Virus record (IMG/VR): IMGVR_UViG_3300010883_000122 | Location: 1 to 38,294 of that record | Strand: one strand, 5' to 3' | Length of the DNA: 38,294 nucleotides | From: a virus | Part shown: positions 30,742 through 38,294 of the stretch, piece by piece | Layout of the letters: each line of letters begins with the position of its first letter | How positions within the stretch are numbered: the stretch's first letter is position 1 | Position numbers and translations under genes: made by a program | Notes under the pieces: generated by a model | The model's database searches: none | Seen by the model: only the letters and a program-made list of their open reading frames with translations | What the model was told of the DNA's origin: nothing

Positions 30742-30975
30742 ATGTCAAAAAAAATACACGAGACTACAATATTTTCGTATACTTTACTTATAAATAAAAA
30801 AGGAAAGATTGAAACTAAAATAACCTCCTTACCCATTGAGGATGAGGAGGTTATGATAAAGTGTTTTAAGATTCGGGAGGAACGAAACTTTTTTATTAAT
30901 CTTGTATCTGAAGCGAGACGAAAACTTAAACCTATTCACGAATGGCTCGAACAATACTGTAAAAATATTATATAA
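30742..30975 (+). CDS. 77-aa unknown protein at end of replication operon
   Basis: Starts MSKKIHETTIFSYTLLINKK and has IEDEEVMIKCFKIREERNFF and EARRKLKPIHEWLEQYCKN. It is likely a small alpha/beta protein. It abuts the convergent holin-like gene with no gap, so the plus-strand transcript must continue into antisense territory. The Shine-Dalgarno is weak. No family recognised. Confidence 0.55.
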   Translation: MSKKIHETTIFSYTLLINKKGKIETKITSLPIEDEEVMIKCFKIREERNFFINLVSEARRKLKPIHEWLEQYCKNII

Positions 30976-31413
30976 TTATTTCTTAACTAAGCTACCACCA
31001 AAATATAATCCAATAATTGCAGACATTAAGTGAGTATCAAGTGGTGTTATCACAACACCAAAGAACTCTTTATCCATAACTATTTCTTTTGATTCAATTA
31101 AAAAGAAAAATCCTCTAGTAAATTCTGTCCATGTTAGGTAGACACTTGTGTCAAAAAACACAGGTACAAGTTTAGGATAGGCAATGATAAAGAAGACTGC
31201 TGTTAAAGCAATGATTCTTCTTGTCCATTGAAATCCTTTGTTGTCATAGCGTCTTGCCTTATCAATTTCCTCCATCTGAAACTTACCTCTAGCAAGTAAC
31301 ATCTTTTGTTCTTCTTGTTTTGCTTTGATACTCTGCCCCCAGATAGACATTACTCCACCTAGAACGCTTGAGCCAAGCATTGTAATCATTTCAACTGGCA
31401 ATCCGGCTAACAT
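30976..31413 (-). CDS. Holin-like membrane protein
   Basis: A 145-aa protein: N-terminal hydrophobic segment (MLGSSVLGGVMSIWGQSI), a charged helix (KAKQEEQKMLLARGKFQMEE), a second segment RRIIALTAVFFIIAYPKLVP and a third hydrophobic end MSAIIGLYFGGSLVKK. This matches the three-TM holin-type proteins of alphaproteobacterial phages and gene transfer agents. It is the last gene of the minus arm, next to two small putative lysis genes. No endolysin is adjacent; peptidoglycan degradation may come from the virion lysozyme-like domain or a gene outside the window. Confidence 0.7.
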   Translation of the reverse strand: MLAGLPVEMITMLGSSVLGGVMSIWGQSIKAKQEEQKMLLARGKFQMEEIDKARRYDNKGFQWTRRIIALTAVFFIIAYPKLVPVFFDTSVYLTWTEFTRGFFFLIESKEIVMDKEFFGVVITPLDTHLMSAIIGLYFGGSLVKK

Positions 31414-31425
31414 TTTAATCCTTTA

Positions 31426-31521
31426 CTATAATATAATTTTCCAAGCAACAAGTATAATAACAACAGCAACTACTACTGCGCCTATCTTTCCGTTCTTACT
31501 TAGGTTATTCCAATACTTCAT
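31426..31521 (-). CDS. 31-aa single-helix membrane protein
   Basis: MKYWNNLSKNGKIGAVVVAV then VIILVAWKIIL: a basic, polar N-terminus and one hydrophobic helix. It has an excellent AAGGAG Shine-Dalgarno 6 nt before the ATG and lies directly before the holin-like gene. A role in lysis (pinholin- or antiholin-like) is possible by position only. Confidence 0.6.
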   Translation of the reverse strand: MKYWNNLSKNGKIGAVVVAVVIILVAWKIIL

Positions 31522-31539
31522 ATATTCTCCTTTTAAAAT

Positions 31540-31707
31540 TTATTTAATTTTAATTTTTATTTTATTATAAGGTGATGGGTCATAACTTTCCCATACCTTA
31601 TCCCAAATACTTTTTTTCTTAACTTCCTTTTTCATTACAGGATGAGAAGGTAAAGTTATTTGAGGGTGTCTATCACCTAATTTTTTTCTATACTGTGGTC
31701 CGGACAT
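31540..31707 (-). CDS. 55-aa basic protein
   Basis: The start MSGPQYRKKLGDRHPQITLP is preferred because AGGAG precedes it; a GTG-started 81-aa version would add an N-terminal hydrophobic helix (IITIILILIITGEA) but has no Shine-Dalgarno. It has VMKKEVKKKSIWDKVWESYD and ends in repeated Lys-Ile (KIKIKIK). The alternative start would make it a type II membrane protein, so the choice matters. No family recognised. Confidence 0.5.
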   Translation of the reverse strand: MSGPQYRKKLGDRHPQITLPSHPVMKKEVKKKSIWDKVWESYDPSPYNKIKIKIK

Positions 31708-31792
31708 AGCTTCTCCTGTTATTATTAATATTAATATAATTGTTATAATTCTTGTAAAATAGGGGGGTATCACAGGTCCACTCACTTGCTAC

Positions 31793-31825
31793 AACCCTCT
31801 GTGTGTTGAGATATGAGGGTTTTTT
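31793..31825 (+). terminator. Strong plus-strand terminator inside the minus-gene region
   Basis: AACCCTC (31793-31799) pairs with GAGGGTT (31815-31821) around a 15-nt loop; the Ts run to 31825 (six from 31820). The minus strand has no U-tract after the hairpin, so it works only rightward. There is no terminator between 30975 and here, so the plus operon transcript would end after ~800 nt antisense to the holin region. Confidence 0.75.
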
Positions 31826-31861
31826 CTAGTAGAAATACCTTAAAATACCTCCCCTATCTAG

Positions 31862-32278
31862 TTATTTAATTTTTATTGTTTTTGGTTTCTTTTCTTCTGG
31901 AAGATTGTGTTTCATATCAACAATAAGAATACCATCAACAAACTTTGCATCAGAAACTTCTAAGTGTTCCATCAAAGTCCATTGTCTTTTAAATGCTCGT
32001 TGAGCTATACCTCTATGTACAAAGCTTTCATCTTCTTTATCAGATGACTTTGCAGATATCGTTAAAGTATTTTCTTTTACCTCAACATCTATATCATTCT
32101 TAGAGAACCCAGCCAATGCCATTTCTAATTGATAGTTTTCTTTATCAATTTTTTTTATGTTATATGGTGGGTAATTAGGTATCTCATACTGAGATAGTGT
32201 AGAAAGTTGGTCAAAGATATTATCAAAACCAACAGTCATATTTTTAAATGGGTCAAAGACCCTAGTAGATAGGTTCAT
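31862..32278 (-). CDS. Small heat-shock protein (Hsp20/IbpA-like)
   Basis: A 138-aa chaperone. The alpha-crystallin domain has YPPYNIKKIDKENYQLEMAL at ~40-59, GFSKNDIDVEVKENTLTISA, then HRGIAQRAFKRQWTLMEHLE and FVDGILIVDMKHNLPEEKKP. It ends in the I-x-I oligomerisation motif (KTIKIK). This is the IbpA type frequent in marine phages. ATG 32278 (SD AAAGGAG) is used; a TTG 15 nt further upstream is not needed. It has a perfect promoter and a long structured leader. It probably protects phage proteins during assembly or stress. Confidence 0.92.
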   Translation of the reverse strand: MNLSTRVFDPFKNMTVGFDNIFDQLSTLSQYEIPNYPPYNIKKIDKENYQLEMALAGFSKNDIDVEVKENTLTISAKSSDKEDESFVHRGIAQRAFKRQWTLMEHLEVSDAKFVDGILIVDMKHNLPEEKKPKTIKIK

Positions 32279-32283
32279 CGTTG

Positions 32284-32301
32284 CTCCTTTCAATAAGCGA
32301 G
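32284..32301 (-). promoter_or_regulatory. Hairpin masking the Hsp20 Shine-Dalgarno
   Basis: In the minus-strand mRNA, CUC-(bulged G)-CUU pairs with AAG-GAG, which is the Shine-Dalgarno itself, around the 5-nt loop AUUGA. A weak stem with a bulge over the ribosome site is the style of ROSE and fourU RNA thermometers, which control many small heat-shock genes. The stem is short; melting has not been tested. Confidence 0.5.
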
Positions 32302-32308
32302 TTGTTAT

Positions 32309-32341
32309 AATACAGAATACTATCTATAGCTATTCCGTATT
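32309..32341 (-). promoter_or_regulatory. Long 5'-terminal stem-loop of the Hsp20 mRNA
   Basis: AATACGGAATA (32331-32341 on the complement) pairs with TATTCTGTATT (32309-32319) in 11 pairs with one G-U; loop of 11 nt. It begins at about the predicted start site (32340), so it would cap the 5' end and may protect the mRNA. Confidence 0.55.
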
Positions 32342-32346
32342 AGTAT

Positions 32347-32375
32347 ATTATACACCTGTATATAGCTTTTGTCAA
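32347..32375 (-). promoter_or_regulatory. Perfect sigma70-type promoter for Hsp20 (class I)
   Basis: Minus strand TTGACA (32370-32375), 17-nt spacer beginning AA and ending AGGTG, TATAAT (32347-32352). It begins 3 nt after the stop codon of the giant gene. It can serve Hsp20 and the small lysis-region genes downstream. Confidence 0.88.
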
Positions 32376-32378
32376 GCC

Positions 32379-35300
32379 CTATTTAGACCTCTTTCTGTCA
32401 AGTAATCCGCCATTTTTAAAGTTAATAGTTGCTCCTGTATAAAACTGTCCATCTTTTTGACCGACTTTAAATGTTTTATTATTAGAGTGGTCTGAAATAT
32501 TTAAACCATAACCAAGACCAGTTTCTGTATTGCCTTCTACATAACCGCTAACACCAAACTTACCTCCTGTTTTTTCTAGTAAGGGTTTAAACTGTGGAGT
32601 TGTATAAGTTGCTGTTGCATCTAACTTATTTGTATCTGGAGCATAGCCAACTTTTCCTGTAACATTACCAAACATACTATTATTAGATGCCGATGTGTAT
32701 ATATTATCTGGATTATCTGATGATAGTTTAATACCTACCGCACCATCAACATTTCCGCTAACTCCTTCAAGACCTTCTAATGTTGAACTAAAAAATTTTT
32801 TTTGTAATTCTCCCTCAAAATTTACACCTTCTGCTTTAAGACTTTGTAATTTACTAAAGACTTGAGTATCTGTATCCTTACCAAACAAAGGAACATTTGT
32901 TCTCCATTTTACTTTTACATCTTTATCTTTTGCTTTCTTTATAATTTTTTCTAAAGTTTTAGTAAGAACACTTTCATTATTATTATCACTATTATTGTTA
33001 TTGTTATCACTACCACCAGTATTAGTTCCGCCCTGTGTACTAGCTATATATTTTTCTTTGTTATCATTAAAAGAAGTATTACTAGAACTACTACCACTAC
33101 TAGAACTACCTCCACCATAAGCTTGATTAGAAGTAAACAAAGACTTCCAAGATTTCGTTGGTTTAGATTTCTTTGGTCCATGTGTATGTGATACACTACC
33201 ACCACCATGAAATAAATCTCTTTCTTTCTTTTTTTTATTTAAAATATTTTCAATTTCTTTTATATCATTTTGAACTATTTTTTGAAAACTTTTATTATCA
33301 TCAATAAAATTAGCAGTATAATATGTTCGTAAATATTCTTTTGCTCTTTCATCATTATGATATTTTATATCCATAAATCTAGTTAAAATTTCTTCATACT
33401 CTTCTGCTAAAGTTTCATCATCATATTTTTTTAGTATAAAATTTTGAGTTTTTTTAATAACATTCTTTAAAGAAGGATTATCATTAAATGCTTTGTGTCT
33501 AAATTCATGTAATATTGTTTCTACGCCAGTTGAAGTATTCCAAGGTTCAGACATATAGATAGCTTTATCAGTCTTAGATAATTTTTTACTATTATTAATA
33601 ATATCGTTGTATATTTCTTTGTATAAACCCTCAGTATTAAATGATTTAACATCTTTTATAAAAGTTCCATGAACATCAAGGTCATCTTTTTTTCTTTGTA
33701 CTACACTTTTTACATCATAAACAGACTTAGCAACAGGGTCTTTTTCTTTTTTATCAAATAGTTCTTGTAAAAATTTATTGTTTCTTTTATCAGCTAACTC
33801 ATGTGGTCCACTTGCATCATATAATTGAATTGGTTCTAATTTTTTTTCATTTAATCCACCACTCTGAAATTTTAATCTATCTACAAAATTTTGTAAATAT
33901 GTATTATGTTCTTTTGTTCTTTCTTTTCTTAAATTTATTTTTTTTCCATTTCGAATAACCTTTTCTGCTGGTTTTAAATTATAGTTCATAAAATATTCTG
34001 CGGCTTCTTCTGCTGTTTTAAAATTTTGTTTTAAATAATTTTTTGCTTCTTGTTCAGATAACGCATAATTTATTTGACCTTTCCAATCCACTCTATAATT
34101 TGGAACTGCTTTTAATAAACCTTCTTTCCTTGTTTTATATGTGTGTTGTAATAATCCTATACCTTCACTTCCATCTCCTACTTCATCAGCATTAATTTGA
34201 AAACCACTTTCACCTTGTATATTTGCCATAATGCCTAAAGCTTTATTAGCTGATAATTTTTTTTCATTAATTAAATAATTATAAATTTTCTTTTCATCAA
34301 CATAAATTTTTGTTCCGGGTTTAGGTTTAATAACAGGAGTATTTTCTGATGCATCTTTTAATACCTTATCAAAAACTTTTTTATCCGAAGGAGTATCTGC
34401 AACCTCTTGTAAAATTGTTTTATTATTTAACTTAGCTAAGTTTAAATGTTGTTTAAAATCTTCGTCATTTTCTCCGGCAAGTTTTGTCGTATAGTTTCTT
34501 CCTTCATAAGAAAACAATTCTTGTTTATTATCTCTTGCTTTAGAAAACTCATCATTAAAAGTATTTTTTTTAACTACATCACCTGTTGAAAATAATTGTC
34601 TTACTTGATTAACTAAACCACCTGTTGAAAAAGAACCATCAATAATATTTTGAAGTTTTTTATTTCCTTTATGTACCTCTCGAATATTATAATCTGGTTT
34701 ATATGTTACAGGTATTCCAAACCTACTAAGAAATTTTCTTAATGTAGGAAAAGGTGCAAGATTATCAATTGATTTAAAAAATTTACTTGGGCTTCGTTCA
34801 CTAACAGCACTAATTGTTCCTCCCCAAAAATCTTGAACAATTTCCATAGCCGGAACAAAACTAAAAGGTCTTCCAGAATCATATCGTAATGTATTTAAAA
34901 CTATATTTGGTAGCCATCCTAACATACCACTATATTGCATGGACTCAGCCCAGAAATCTGGAGCTGTTTTTTTGTCAGTAGCTTTTTCAATAATGTTTCC
35001 ATCAACAGAACCATTTTTTATTAATTGTTTAAACTCTTTTATACCACCATACATTGATAATCCACCGAGCATACCAATAGCAGTTTTTAATTCGCCACTT
35101 TCTACTCTTGAAATCATTGCGTTTGTTTGAGAAGATTTAGCCATAGCCCAAGAAGAGAATTGTCCTATAAGTCTTGCTAATGGGTTTTGACTTTGCGTAA
35201 ATAATAATCTATTACCAACTGTTGGAATAATAGCGTCTCTGTTAGCTGTATAATTTCCTGCTCGTTGTAAAAGTAATCTGCTGTTATAAGTTTTTACAGC

Positions 35301-38294
35301 ATCACTTATTTTATTTGTACTACCAAGTCTAATAATATCATCCGAGTTTAAAATGTTTCCATTCTTACCAATGTTTAATAAGTTTAATCTTGTTAACCAT
35401 TTAATATCTTCAAGAGAACTTTTATCTTTAAATTTTCTTAAATCATTTATATCTTTTACTCCTAATTTTTTTAAGTTTTTAACAATTCGTTGTGCTGTTC
35501 TATGGGCATCTAAAGCTCCTACATTATAAGCATATTTTCTTGCTACTTTTGTAATGCCTTGTAATCCAATAGCTTTAAAGTACCATTCATTACTTCTTCC
35601 AATAATATTAGCATAGTTAAATCTTTTTCCTTTAAAAAAAGATAATGTATTATCAGTCTGCGAAGATTGCATCATAGTTTTTCTAATACTATTTTGAACT
35701 TCTCCTGTTAATTCCATCTCTAATGAATCGCTTAATTTTTTTTGATTGACTCCACGAAAAGCAGATAAGAAAAATCTACTATTTTGAAAGGGTTGTATAA
35801 GGTCTCCAATATTTGCAATGGTTACTAACTCCATCATTTTAAAATTAGTAAGGGTACTTAAAGTTGCCGCTATGTGTTTAACTGTAGTATTTCTTTCACT
35901 ATTAAAATGTAATTTTCCAAAGTAAGAATTAACAGCATCTCTCATAGCTTCCGCATCTTTTTTATGTAAACCATTACCATAAAAACCATCTCCACTTTTT
36001 TTCCACCCAGCATTTGCATACTGTTGAGATAAACGATTAAAATAATTTTGTATAAATGTTCCTTGTGTACCAAAAACTCTAGCAAACTCTACAGATTTTG
36101 TTGTTGATAAAGTTAAATCCATTAAGACTGCATTAATATCATTAACAAGATATTTTTCAAACAGCTTTTCAACTTGTTCATACTTACCATTTAGTTTTCT
36201 TTCAAACTTAATATGATTACTTAAAGGTAAAGAATTAAATTTCATACGACCATTTGAAATAGACATAATAGGTTCTTTATTTAACCCTTCTATATTTTGT
36301 AAATATTTAGTAGCAAGAGCTTTATTCTGTGTAATAAAAGTATTGTATCGTTCTATAAGTTTTTTTTCCTCGCCATCCATTTTCCATTTTTTATTATTAC
36401 GAAGATTACCAATTGCTTTTGCAACTTGTTCAATAAAATCTTCCCTGTTTTCATTTATTTTTTTAAAATCAAATTTTCTTGGAAAATATTTTTCAATAAA
36501 CTTTGCTTCTTTAAATCCTACATCACTATAATATTTTCTAAACTCCTTAAGATAACCATTTATTTTATCAGCTAAAAGTTTTGATTGTTCACTTGTTTTT
36601 TCTGTTGACCCTCTAACAATTTTAAGTGCGTCTTTTTGGGTATCTAATGCCCATTGCTCGTCCTTTGTTAATTTTCTTTTAATATAACTATTTTGTTTTG
36701 CGTTAGCTTTTTTTAATAACACCTCAAAATTTTTTCCATATCTTTCTCCAACAGCACCTTGCATTTTTAACATTGCTCTTGCCCAAAATTGATTCATCAT
36801 ATTTTCTGATTGTTCAATTGACCTACCAGAATTTACCTTACCTATAGCTTGATTAGGATTAACTCCTACTTTAAAAATACCTTGAAGTCTAGGTGTTTCT
36901 GTAAATCTAGTAAACATAATATTAGAAAACTCATCAAGTATTGGTCCTCGTTGAGAAAGTTTTTGTGCTTGTTGCATTGATGTCGCAATTCTTGCATTTC
37001 TATCAATAGTATTTAACATAAAATTTTGTATGTTACCAGCAAAAGTTTTTTGTTTAGCAAGAGGAATACCTTTAATACCACCTCTCATTAAAACTCTATG
37101 CGTCATACCTAATGCTAAACCACCATACATAAAATAATTAAAAGCTTCTTCACTATCAGTCATTAAAGTTCCGGCTGTTGCACCCATACCCATACCAACA
37201 CCAGCCCTTGTAACATTGTGTGCTAAAGCTCTAACAAAAGCTGATGTTAAACCACCAGCATTATAACTTTCTTGCATAACTTTTGTTAAAAGTTTATGTT
37301 GAGCATTAGCATAATTAGTTGCAGACTTTTGAAATAAATCATCAACCTCTTTAAAAATTAAAGTTTCATTTTTTTCAATAGTTTTTCTATCTATTTTTTT
37401 ATTCTTTAAAGATTTTAAATCAAGTCTTTGAATAGATTTAATATCATTTTTTGTTAGCTTTGCTTTTTTATTTTTAATAATATTTTGCATCACTTGTTTA
37501 GGTTTTCCTAAAAAAATTCCTGTTTGTGTTAAGCGTTCTACTTCTTTATTAAGTTTTTTAATTGCAGGATTATTAGCAATTGTATAAAGTTTATTTAATT
37601 GTGCTGGGTTTAAATCTAATTTAGTTGTTAAGTCTCCTTTAAGTTGTTGCATAACTCCAGTTACAACTTTTTGATTTTTAAATAAATTAGGAAAAATTTT
37701 ATTAAGACCTATGCCTATAGCTTTTTGACCTCCCATAGCAACTGGAGATAAGATACCACCAAGAGCCGCACCCATAGCTATTTGACTTGCTTCTGGAACT
37801 TTACCTGTTCTTGCTGTACTAGTTAGAATAGTTGCTCCAGCACCTACACCAGCTCCAACTGTTCCAAGTTTTAATGCTCTTGCAGATAATTTACCACCTT
37901 CAGCAAGTGCCTTTGCACCCCAACCCCAAGGCATAATATAAAATGCTGGGTCAGTTATCATACTAGCTACACGACCTGCCCATACTTCGGGGTCATTCAT
38001 ATGAAACCCGCCTTTAAATTCTGGAAATTTTTTATACAGTCTATCTAATCTTTTTGATTCAACTTCTTCATGTGCTTCTTCCCATGTTGTAGGACCAATA
38101 GATTTTAAAGCAATTGTTCCTAATCTCCACGCATCACCTAACAACCAACTTGTTTCACTTGCCCCAAATCGTGCTTTCCTTACTCCAGAAGGGTCATCTT
38201 CAAATTGTTTAGGCAAAGGAAATCCACTCGCAGTTTCAGTTGCTACATCAGTAGCTACCTCTTCTGTTCCTGTATTTATTTCTATGTCTGGGTA
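32379..38294 (-). CDS. Giant internal virion protein with lysozyme-like and zincin-like domains (5' end outside window)
   Basis: The reading frame is open through the right edge, so at least 1971 aa are encoded and the true start lies outside. The N-terminal two thirds are helical and Gly/Ala-rich, with hydrophobic stretches (AAMGGILSPVAMGG, AGVGMGMGATAGTLM). Around 1300 residues after 38216 lies a Phage_lysozyme2-like segment (ALGIMANIQGESGFQINADE, EGIGLLQHTY). About residue 1570 is TILHEFRHKAF, an HExxH site with a later EEYEE. A Ser/Asn/Gly linker (about 32960-33130) follows, then a beta-rich C-terminus. This resembles T7-type ejection or DNA-channel proteins that cross the host envelope. 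Confidence 0.8.
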   Translation of the reverse strand, partial: YPDIEINTGTEEVATDVATETASGFPLPKQFEDDPSGVRKARFGASETSWLLGDAWRLGTIALKSIGPTTWEEAHEEVESKRLDRLYKKFPEFKGGFHMNDPEVWAGRVASMITDPAFYIMPWGWGAKALAEGGKLSARALKLGTVGAGVGAGATILTSTARTGKVPEASQIAMGAALGGILSPVAMGGQKAIGIGLNKIFPNLFKNQKVVTGVMQQLKGDLTTKLDLNPAQLNKLYTIANNPAIKKLNKEVERLTQTGIFLGKPKQVMQNIIKNKKAKLTKNDIKSIQRLDLKSLKNKKIDRKTIEKNETLIFKEVDDLFQKSATNYANAQHKLLTKVMQESYNAGGLTSAFVRALAHNVTRAGVGMGMGATAGTLMTDSEEAFNYFMYGGLALGMTHRVLMRGGIKGIPLAKQKTFAGNIQNFMLNTIDRNARIATSMQQAQKLSQRGPILDEFSNIMFTRFTETPRLQGIFKVGVNPNQAIGKVNSGRSIEQSENMMNQFWARAMLKMQGAVGERYGKNFEVLLKKANAKQNSYIKRKLTKDEQWALDTQKDALKIVRGSTEKTSEQSKLLADKINGYLKEFRKYYSDVGFKEAKFIEKYFPRKFDFKKINENREDFIEQVAKAIGNLRNNKKWKMDGEEKKLIERYNTFITQNKALATKYLQNIEGLNKEPIMSISNGRMKFNSLPLSNHIKFERKLNGKYEQVEKLFEKYLVNDINAVLMDLTLSTTKSVEFARVFGTQGTFIQNYFNRLSQQYANAGWKKSGDGFYGNGLHKKDAEAMRDAVNSYFGKLHFNSERNTTVKHIAATLSTLTNFKMMELVTIANIGDLIQPFQNSRFFLSAFRGVNQKKLSDSLEMELTGEVQNSIRKTMMQSSQTDNTLSFFKGKRFNYANIIGRSNEWYFKAIGLQGITKVARKYAYNVGALDAHRTAQRIVKNLKKLGVKDINDLRKFKDKSSLEDIKWLTRLNLLNIGKNGNILNSDDIIRLGSTNKISDAVKTYNSRLLLQRAGNYTANRDAIIPTVGNRLLFTQSQNPLARLIGQFSSWAMAKSSQTNAMISRVESGELKTAIGMLGGLSMYGGIKEFKQLIKNGSVDGNIIEKATDKKTAPDFWAESMQYSGMLGWLPNIVLNTLRYDSGRPFSFVPAMEIVQDFWGGTISAVSERSPSKFFKSIDNLAPFPTLRKFLSRFGIPVTYKPDYNIREVHKGNKKLQNIIDGSFSTGGLVNQVRQLFSTGDVVKKNTFNDEFSKARDNKQELFSYEGRNYTTKLAGENDEDFKQHLNLAKLNNKTILQEVADTPSDKKVFDKVLKDASENTPVIKPKPGTKIYVDEKKIYNYLINEKKLSANKALGIMANIQGESGFQINADEVGDGSEGIGLLQHTYKTRKEGLLKAVPNYRVDWKGQINYALSEQEAKNYLKQNFKTAEEAAEYFMNYNLKPAEKVIRNGKKINLRKERTKEHNTYLQNFVDRLKFQSGGLNEKKLEPIQLYDASGPHELADKRNNKFLQELFDKKEKDPVAKSVYDVKSVVQRKKDDLDVHGTFIKDVKSFNTEGLYKEIYNDIINNSKKLSKTDKAIYMSEPWNTSTGVETILHEFRHKAFNDNPSLKNVIKKTQNFILKKYDDETLAEEYEEILTRFMDIKYHNDERAKEYLRTYYTANFIDDNKSFQKIVQNDIKEIENILNKKKKERDLFHGGGSVSHTHGPKKSKPTKSWKSLFTSNQAYGGGSSSSGSSSSNTSFNDNKEKYIASTQGGTNTGGSDNNNNNSDNNNESVLTKTLEKIIKKAKDKDVKVKWRTNVPLFGKDTDTQVFSKLQSLKAEGVNFEGELQKKFFSSTLEGLEGVSGNVDGAVGIKLSSDNPDNIYTSASNNSMFGNVTGKVGYAPDTNKLDATATYTTPQFKPLLEKTGGKFGVSGYVEGNTETGLGYGLNISDHSNNKTFKVGQKDGQFYTGATINFKNGGLLDRKRSK

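Noticed and set aside
32279-32293. TTG start for Hsp20
   Set aside because: It would include the Shine-Dalgarno AAAGGAG of the ATG at 32278 in the coding sequence.
38214-38216. TTG as start of the giant virion gene
   Set aside because: The frame continues open to the right edge without a stop, so the real start is outside.
1-38294. CRISPR array, integrase with attachment site, transposon, phage RNA polymerase
   Set aside because: Looked for and not found; the repeats in the fiber gene and at 14835-14890 have neither spacers nor the length of CRISPR repeats.

Overview
The window looks like most or all of the genome of an AT-rich marine podovirus of the kind that infects SAR11-type Alphaproteobacteria (HTVC010P-like pelagiphages). 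This is inferred from gene content and order: a short-tailed head/tail gene set without tail sheath, tube or tape-measure genes, a T7-like replication set (gp2.5-like SSB, primase-helicase, family A polymerase, nuclease, endonuclease I), class I ribonucleotide reductase, a small heat-shock protein, and fiber proteins of the style common in marine phages. No phage RNA polymerase, integrase, tRNA or CRISPR array is visible. Near-consensus sigma70-type promoters (TTGACA, 16-17 nt, TATAAT) are present instead, so host RNA polymerase probably transcribes everything.

Layout: (1) 1-14528, minus strand, is the packaging and virion arm. Read from 14528 leftwards it holds the terminase small subunit, two small genes, the terminase large subunit, an FmdB-like gene, a 54-aa gene, an HExxH protein, the portal, an overprinted 76-aa gene, a tandem pair of small paralogues, two more virion-type genes, scaffold, major capsid protein, adaptor, nozzle and fibers. 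The last fiber gene runs off the left edge. (2) 14529-15127 is a divergent control region with two back-to-back promoters, a roughly 97-nt promoter-to-terminator small RNA, a C-rich tract (G-quadruplex potential on the minus strand), TTTACA iteron-like repeats and a small palindrome. It is a candidate origin and switch. (3) 15128-20893, plus strand, is an early arm of about 25 tiny genes, several of them single-helix microproteins of 25-33 aa, served by repeated promoters that overlap inverted repeats. (4) 20894-21517 has no convincing gene. It carries its own promoter, a leader of about 9% GC, a strongly foldable stretch of about 420 nt and a terminator-like hairpin, and then a second promoter for the replication genes. 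This is the best candidate for an undescribed large structured phage RNA. (5) 21518-30975, plus strand, is the DNA replication, recombination and nucleotide metabolism operon. (6) 30976-38294, minus strand, holds a holin-like gene, two small lysis-region genes, Hsp20 with its own perfect promoter and a possible thermosensor leader, and a giant virion protein (at least 1971 aa) with lysozyme-like and metalloprotease-like domains. That gene is cut by the right edge.

Both edges cut minus-strand virion genes. On a circle the minus arm would be continuous from 14528 leftward through the edge to 30976, facing one plus arm (15128-30975), which fits a circular or circularly permuted genome. The promoters fall into two sequence classes. 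One serves the terminase, portal, Hsp20 and the small RNA; the other serves the early arm, the large RNA and the replication operon. This suggests a timing programme built only from host-type promoters.
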